Assembly: GCA_002452635.1 (NCBI GenBank)
Contig: DKEU01000219.1
Coordinates: 223 to 6,989 of the forward strand
Direction: 5' to 3'
DNA length: 6,767 nucleotides
DNA from: Desulfovibrionaceae bacterium UBA6814
Lineage (GTDB): Bacteria; Desulfobacterota; Desulfovibrionia; Desulfovibrionales; Desulfovibrionaceae
The position numbers and the translations under genes were made by a program. Under the pieces are notes generated by a model that saw only the letters and a list, made by a program, of their open reading frames with translations, had not been told where the DNA came from and did not search any database. Positions 5,402 through 6,767 of this stretch are shown piece after piece. The first letter of the stretch is position 1; each line of letters opens with the position of its first letter.

Positions 5402-6739
5402 ATGCGCCGACTCGCCCTCGCCCTGCTCCTGATCCTGGCCGGAGTGGGCCTGTGCATGCTCCAGCCGGCCCAGTCCGCCGACTCGCCCTCCTCCTTCACG
5501 GTCCTCTCCGCGGAGATCACCGGCGCCATATCCCCGGCCCAGGTGGAGATGCTGCAGGACATCCTGCGCCAGGCCGGCGACGACCATGCGGACATGGTGC
5601 TCCTCCGCCTAGACACCCCGGGCGGGCTGGTCACCTCCATGCGGGAGATGGTGCAACTCATCCTGAACGCGCCCCTGCCCGTGGCCGTCTGGGTCGGTCC
5701 TCCGGGAGCTCGGGCCGCTTCGGCCGGGGTGTTCCTGGTGGCCGCCTCCTCGGTGGCGGCCATGAGCCCGCAGTCCACCATCGGCGCGGCCTCGCCCGTG
5801 GACATGGGCGGCAAGGACGTGGACTCCACCATGGCCGCCAAGGTGAAGAACGACATCATCTCCCTGGTGCGCGGCGTGGCCGAGGCCCGGGGCCGCAACG
5901 TGGACTGGTACGTCAAATCCGTGGAAGAGGCGGTCAGCATCACCGCTACCGAGGCGGTGCTGCTCAAGGTGGTGGACATCCTGGCCAAGGATCCCGCGGA
6001 TCTCATGGAGCAGCTTGCGGTCAAGGGATTGGCGTGGCAGGGCAAGACCTTGCGCTTCTCGGCCCAGGACGTGCGGTTCGTGGAGTTCTCTCCGGGCATG
6101 CGACACGAGTTGCTCTCCTGGCTCCTGGACCCCCAGGTCGCCTACCTCCTGCTGTTGGGCGGCATGGCGGGCCTGTTCTTCGAGCTGACCACGCCCGGCG
6201 CCATCTTTCCCGGGGTGTTCGGCGGGCTGTGCCTGCTGCTCGGGCTCTATGCCATGTCCATATTGCCCACCAACGTGGCCGGGATCCTCCTCATCCTGTT
6301 CGGCCTGGTGCTGTTCGTGCTGGAGCTCAAGGTGGCCAGCTACGGCATGCTCAGCATTGCTGCCCTGGTGTCCCTGTTCATCGGCTCCACCATCCTGTTC
6401 CGCACCGAGGCGGGGGTGGCCGGCCTGCCCCTGTCCACCATCATTTCGGGTTTGGCAGGTTTCGTGCTCATTTTCGGCGGGGTGGCCTATCTGGTGACCC
6501 GGGCACAATTGCGCAAATCGCCCGTGGGCAGCGAGGCCATGGTGGGCCTGGTGGGAGAAGTGCGCTCCTGGTCCCGCGGCAAGGGCACGGTGTTTGTCAA
6601 CGGCGAGACCTGGAACGCCCAAGGCCGCTCGGACCTGCGCGTGGCGCCGGGCGACCAGGTCCGCGTATCCGGGCTGGACGGGCTTACCCTGCACGTCGAA
6701 GCCATGGACACCGGACCGTCCGATCCTGACCTGACGTAA
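5402..6739 (+). CDS. nfeD: Long-form NfeD membrane-bound serine protease (ClpP/crotonase-like domain plus OB-fold domain)
   Basis: A 445-residue long-form NfeD protein. The ATG at 5402 has AAGGAGG 4 nt upstream. Residues 1-26 form a signal peptide (MRR, hydrophobic core, then AQSA-DS). Residues 33-225 form a ClpP-class protease domain: VLLRLDTPGGLV (66-77) supplies the oxyanion-side glycines, ARAASAGVFLVAASS (103-117) contains the likely nucleophile Ser107, and KVKNDIISLVRGVAEARGRN (147-166) contains the likely general base Lys147, as in the Ser-Lys dyad known for archaeal NfeD proteases. Four or five hydrophobic helices follow (about 244-365), then a soluble OB-fold NfeD domain (about 377-435: AMVGLVGEVRSW, GKGTVFVNGETW, LRVAPGDQVRVSG). 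Such proteases act at the membrane, with the protease domain outside the cytoplasm, and are known to cleave stomatin/slipin partners usually encoded next door. Here a further gene starts 23 nt downstream, matching that layout. Domain assignment is strong; the natural substrate is inferred. Confidence 0.94.
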   Translation: MRRLALALLLILAGVGLCMLQPAQSADSPSSFTVLSAEITGAISPAQVEMLQDILRQAGDDHADMVLLRLDTPGGLVTSMREMVQLILNAPLPVAVWVGPPGARAASAGVFLVAASSVAAMSPQSTIGAASPVDMGGKDVDSTMAAKVKNDIISLVRGVAEARGRNVDWYVKSVEEAVSITATEAVLLKVVDILAKDPADLMEQLAVKGLAWQGKTLRFSAQDVRFVEFSPGMRHELLSWLLDPQVAYLLLLGGMAGLFFELTTPGAIFPGVFGGLCLLLGLYAMSILPTNVAGILLILFGLVLFVLELKVASYGMLSIAALVSLFIGSTILFRTEAGVAGLPLSTIISGLAGFVLIFGGVAYLVTRAQLRKSPVGSEAMVGLVGEVRSWSRGKGTVFVNGETWNAQGRSDLRVAPGDQVRVSGLDGLTLHVEAMDTGPSDPDLT

Positions 6740-6752
6740 TCCGCAACCACAC

Positions 6753-6757
6753 GGAGG
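6753..6757 (+). promoter_or_regulatory. Ribosome binding site for the gene entering at the right edge
   Basis: GGAGG lies 5 nt before an ATG at 6763. It is part of a perfect 10-bp palindrome (GGAGGCCTCC, 6753-6762). It supports a real start codon at the edge of the window. Confidence 0.6.
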
Positions 6758-6762
6758 CCTCC

Positions 6763-6767
6763 ATGTT
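6763..6767 (+). CDS. Start of a further gene, partial; probably the SPFH/slipin partner of NfeD
   Basis: Only ATG and two more bases are visible. The start is supported by GGAGG 5 nt upstream and by a 23-nt gap from the nfeD stop in the same direction. Long-form nfeD genes are very often followed by a stomatin/slipin (SPFH domain) gene, so that is the leading guess. No coding sequence is available to test it here. Confidence 0.5.

Noticed and set aside
3464..6099. Two long minus-strand open frames (about 3464-4870 and 4411-6099) opposite coaBC, the 204-residue gene and nfeD.
   Set aside because: They lack recognisable domains and have antisense-type composition, while the plus strand carries well-supported genes with ribosome sites.
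6753..6762. Perfect palindrome GGAGGCCTCC over the ribosome site of the edge gene.
   Set aside because: It has no loop, so it cannot form a hairpin that hides the site; a 10-bp palindrome arises easily when a GGAGG site is followed by CCTCC.

Overview
The window is GC-rich and tightly packed. It holds two divergent gene clusters separated by one intergenic gap of about 120 bp. The gene content suggests an anaerobic deltaproteobacterium of the Desulfovibrio type (Desulfobacterota). The grounds are a multi-subunit ferredoxin-dependent 2-oxoacid oxidoreductase and a small lipoprotein that resembles, from memory, proteins of deltaproteobacteria. This placement is an inference; there is no rRNA or other marker gene in the window.

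Left cluster (minus strand, read from about 2884 down to 1): queA, then a two-cluster ferredoxin-like subunit (vorD-like), then the alpha subunit (vorB-like), then the beta subunit (vorA-like), which runs off the left edge. The gaps are 13, 12 and 2 nt, so this looks like a single transcription unit. The three oxidoreductase subunits would together oxidatively decarboxylate a 2-oxoacid to an acyl-CoA and pass electrons to ferredoxin. A gamma subunit is expected just beyond the left edge. QueA makes epoxyqueuosine in tRNA and has no obvious biochemical link to the oxidoreductase.

Right cluster (plus strand, 3003 to the right edge): a small predicted lipoprotein of unknown function, coaBC (two steps of coenzyme A synthesis), an unrecognised 204-residue protein whose start lies inside coaBC, a long-form NfeD membrane serine protease, and the first codons of another gene. 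That last gene is probably an SPFH/slipin partner of NfeD, but only its ribosome site and start codon are visible. Gaps are 23 to 28 nt, with one 25-nt overlap, so an operon is likely.

No mobile element, RNA gene, CRISPR array or convincing terminator was seen. The window is mostly housekeeping genes. The points worth a second look are the unrecognised 204-residue protein, the uncharacterised lipoprotein, an in-frame tandem duplication at the end of vorB that runs into the vorA ribosome site, and some residue substitutions in CoaBC.
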